Origin: UMGS1387 sp045577475
GTDB lineage: Bacteria; Bacillota; Clostridia; Oscillospirales; CAG-382
NCBI GenBank assembly: GCA_045577475.1
Contig: JAZNIM010000251.1
Coordinates: forward strand, 1 to 13,965
Direction: 5' to 3'
Length of the DNA stretch: 13,965 nt
In this document: positions 11,920-13,965 of the stretch, in pieces
How positions within the stretch are numbered: the stretch's first letter is position 1
Layout of the letters: each line of letters begins with the position of its first letter
The notes under the pieces: model-generated
Seen by the model: the letters and a program-made list of their open reading frames with translations, nothing else
The model's database searches: none
Told to the model about the DNA's origin: nothing
Translations under genes and position numbers: made by a program

Positions 11920-13965
11920 TCATATTTTGTCGAAAATCCAAAGATCACTGGAAAAGTCGCCGGTAACTCCGTGCTGAAGACCGCAATTCATAAGAACGGC
12001 ACCGCTGTAAACACTTTCAGTACCTCTCTTTTTATAAAGTGAATTTTCTTCAAGACCGCAGAGCTTTATATTTTGATTGCGTGTTGCAGGTGTGTGCTTT
12101 ACTTTTGTAATAATGGTAACAACTGTATTCTTGTCTTCGGATATGTATTCCCATGTGCAGATTGGATTATTAATGGGCGATGAAAGTCTGTACATATCAC
12201 CCTTGTGGAAAACATGGCGTAATTCCTTGAAAAGAGTAACTTGCTTTTGCATATCGGAAAAATCTTCGTCGCTCATTTTTGTGACATCAAGTTCGTAACC
12301 AAAAGTGCCTGTCATTGCGATATATCCTCTTGTCTGCATGGGACTTGTTCTCTTTGTCTGGTGATTGGGACATTCGCTTACGTGTGCACCCATGAATACA
12401 GACGGCATAACAAGACTTGTACCTTCCTGTATGTAAAGTCTTTCGATGGCATCAGAGTCATCACTTGTCCAGTACTGACTGAAATAGTGCATCATACCTG
12501 CATCAAATCTTCCGCCGCCGCTTGCACAACCTTCAAACAGAACATCAGGAAAGCGTGATGTGATAGTTTCAAGAACTCTGTAAAGACCGAGCATGTATCT
12601 GTGAGCAACTTCCGACTGTCTTTCGGCGGGAAGTAACTCTGAACCGATTTCTGTCATGTATCTGTTCATATCCCACTTGATATAGGAAATGTTTGCACTT
12701 GTAAGATGCTCTGTCATAAATCCGATGATATAATCCTGTACATCGACTCTTGAAAGGTCGAGAATAAGCTGATTACGACCTTCGCTTCTTCCTCTGCCGT
12801 TAACATGGATGCACCAGTCGGGATGTTTTTCGTAAAGCTCGCTGATAGGTGAAACCATTTCAGGTTCAAACCAAAGACCGAACTTCATGCCAAGGTCGTT
12901 GATTTTCTTAGCTAAACCGTCGATGCCGTTGGGAAGCTTTTCTTTGTTTACGAACCAGTCGCCGAGAGAACTTTTGTCGTTGTTTCTTTTTCCGAACCAA
13001 CCGTCATCAAGTACCATAAGCTCAACTCCGCCTTTTTTGGCACGTGAAGCAATGTCAATGATTTTCTGCTCATCAAAATTGAAATAAGTTCCTTCCCAGT
13101 TGTTGATGAGAACAGGTCTTTCAGTATCGCGGTATTTACCTCTGGCAAGACGTGTTCTGTATAACTTGTGATATGTTCTTGACATACCGCCTATACCGTT
13201 ATTTGAGTAAACCATAATAACTTCGGGAGCTGTGAAGCTTTCGCCGCTTTCAAGCAGCCAATTGAAGTCAAAAGGATTAATACCCATAAATGCACGTGTG
13301 TTGCAGTAATTGTCAACTTCAACTCCTGCTTCAAAATTACCGCTGTAAACAAAGCTGAATCCGTAAACTTCTCCGCTTTGCTCGGTTGTGTTCTTTCTGG
13401 CAAGTGCAAAGAAAGGACTGTGATTATGAGAACTGCTGCCTCTGCGGCTCTGTATTGTTGATGTTCCGATGAATAAAGGCTTACGTTCAATATGTCTTTC
13501 TCTTGCCCATGTGCCGTGAAGATGAATGAAGTCAAAGTCGCTTTCATTAAAATCAATGCTTGCACTCATAATTGCTTTGATGTTAATGCTGTCGACGCCT
13601 TCGTTCTTAACATATACACTTCTTGCAATGGCATCATGCTCTGTAAAAGCTGTGTATCTGAGTACAAGAACAAGACCTGTAAGTGAGTCCTTGAATTCTA
13701 TTTCCAACGTCTGAGCTTCGCTGTCATTTTCACAATAGGTGGAGGGCAAACCTGCAAGTGCAGGTTTTCCGTCAAATATTCTGTGTGTGACATAGGTCAT
13801 CTTTGTAACTCTGCTTCCGTCCTTGTACTGAGCGTGAAAAGCAGGTTTTCTGGGATCAGCACTTCCGTAGAAGGGATATTCGTGATAAAGTGATTCAGAA
13901 CTGTATCTTGCTTCAAGATCTTTACTTTCAAAGTCAATAGAGCAGCAGGATGCATAGTATCTGCT
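11920..13965 (-). CDS. Alpha-galactosidase, glycoside hydrolase family 36, 5' end outside window
   Basis: It hydrolyses terminal alpha-1,6-galactose from melibiose, raffinose and related plant oligosaccharides. The 681 visible codons stay open to the right edge. The first 55, upstream of the in-frame ATG at 13800, read as typical GH36 N-terminal sequence (EYPFYGSADPRKPAF, GSRVTKMTYVTHRIFDGKPA), so 13800 is not the start; with a usual length near 730, about 50 residues are missing. The N-terminal beta-sandwich is followed by the catalytic barrel with LMVLDDGWFG, LWFEPEMVS and the nucleophile motif YIKWDMNR (Asp codon 12672-12670). Next come FEGCASGGGRFD and the acid/base motif YWTSDDSDAIERL (Asp codon 12462-12460). 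The C-terminal beta-domain ends DLWIFDKI. Catalytic residues are intact. Absence of a signal peptide cannot be checked; the family members of this type are mostly cytoplasmic and tetrameric. Confidence 0.95.
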   Translation of the reverse strand, partial: SRYYASCCSIDFESKDLEARYSSESLYHEYPFYGSADPRKPAFHAQYKDGSRVTKMTYVTHRIFDGKPALAGLPSTYCENDSEAQTLEIEFKDSLTGLVLVLRYTAFTEHDAIARSVYVKNEGVDSINIKAIMSASIDFNESDFDFIHLHGTWARERHIERKPLFIGTSTIQSRRGSSSHNHSPFFALARKNTTEQSGEVYGFSFVYSGNFEAGVEVDNYCNTRAFMGINPFDFNWLLESGESFTAPEVIMVYSNNGIGGMSRTYHKLYRTRLARGKYRDTERPVLINNWEGTYFNFDEQKIIDIASRAKKGGVELMVLDDGWFGKRNNDKSSLGDWFVNKEKLPNGIDGLAKKINDLGMKFGLWFEPEMVSPISELYEKHPDWCIHVNGRGRSEGRNQLILDLSRVDVQDYIIGFMTEHLTSANISYIKWDMNRYMTEIGSELLPAERQSEVAHRYMLGLYRVLETITSRFPDVLFEGCASGGGRFDAGMMHYFSQYWTSDDSDAIERLYIQEGTSLVMPSVFMGAHVSECPNHQTKRTSPMQTRGYIAMTGTFGYELDVTKMSDEDFSDMQKQVTLFKELRHVFHKGDMYRLSSPINNPICTWEYISEDKNTVVTIITKVKHTPATRNQNIKLCGLEENSLYKKRGTESVYSGAVLMNCGLQHGVTGDFSSDLWIFDKI

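Noticed and set aside
13798..13800. Alpha-galactosidase starting at the ATG at 13800
   Set aside because: The upstream codons to the window edge stay open and read as conserved GH36 N-terminal sequence.

Overview
The window looks like a chromosomal segment of a moderately AT-rich Gram-positive anaerobe, most likely a clostridial gut bacterium of the Oscillospiraceae/Ruminococcaceae type. This is inferred from strong AGGAGG-type ribosome binding sites, near-consensus SigA promoters, U-tailed terminators, a glmS ribozyme, the rpmH-rnpA-yidD-yidC-khpB order and a sodium-pump decarboxylase beta subunit. I see no tRNA, rRNA, CRISPR array, insertion sequence or prophage gene.

Region 1 (1-1051, minus strand): the 5' part of an oadB/gcdB-type gene for the membrane beta subunit of a Na+-translocating decarboxylase, running off the left edge. 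Its leader has a near-consensus promoter, an RNA that matches the yybP-ykoY (Mn2+-sensing) aptamer architecture, and a U-tailed terminator whose 5' arm contains the 3' strand of the aptamer's P1 helix. This looks like a complete transcriptional ON switch. A Na+-pump gene is an unexpected target, and this is the most interesting item in the window.

Region 2 (1103-4053, plus strand): a divergently transcribed unit of a HAD-IB phosphatase, a membrane-anchored CapA/PgsA-type metallophosphatase-fold protein and an AEC-family permease.

Region 3 (4107-8791, plus strand): the conserved cluster rpmH, rnpA, yidD, yidC and khpB (jag), followed by tsaB, hpt and mscL, closed by a GC-rich terminator. It links ribosome and RNase P components, membrane protein insertion, an RNA-binding protein, the t6A tRNA-modification factor, purine salvage and a mechanosensitive channel. 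A terminator-like hairpin sits between rpmH and rnpA and a long stem-loop between khpB and tsaB. Neither dnaA nor mnmE flanks the cluster here.

Region 4 (8797-11719, minus strand): a promoter, a stand-alone left-handed beta-helix protein resembling the GlmU acetyltransferase half, a glmS ribozyme and glmS. These form a likely amino-sugar (UDP-GlcNAc) unit in which the ribozyme gives GlcN6P feedback on glmS.

Region 5 (11722-13965, minus strand): a GH36 alpha-galactosidase whose first few dozen residues lie beyond the right edge, with a terminator about 170 bases downstream of its stop.
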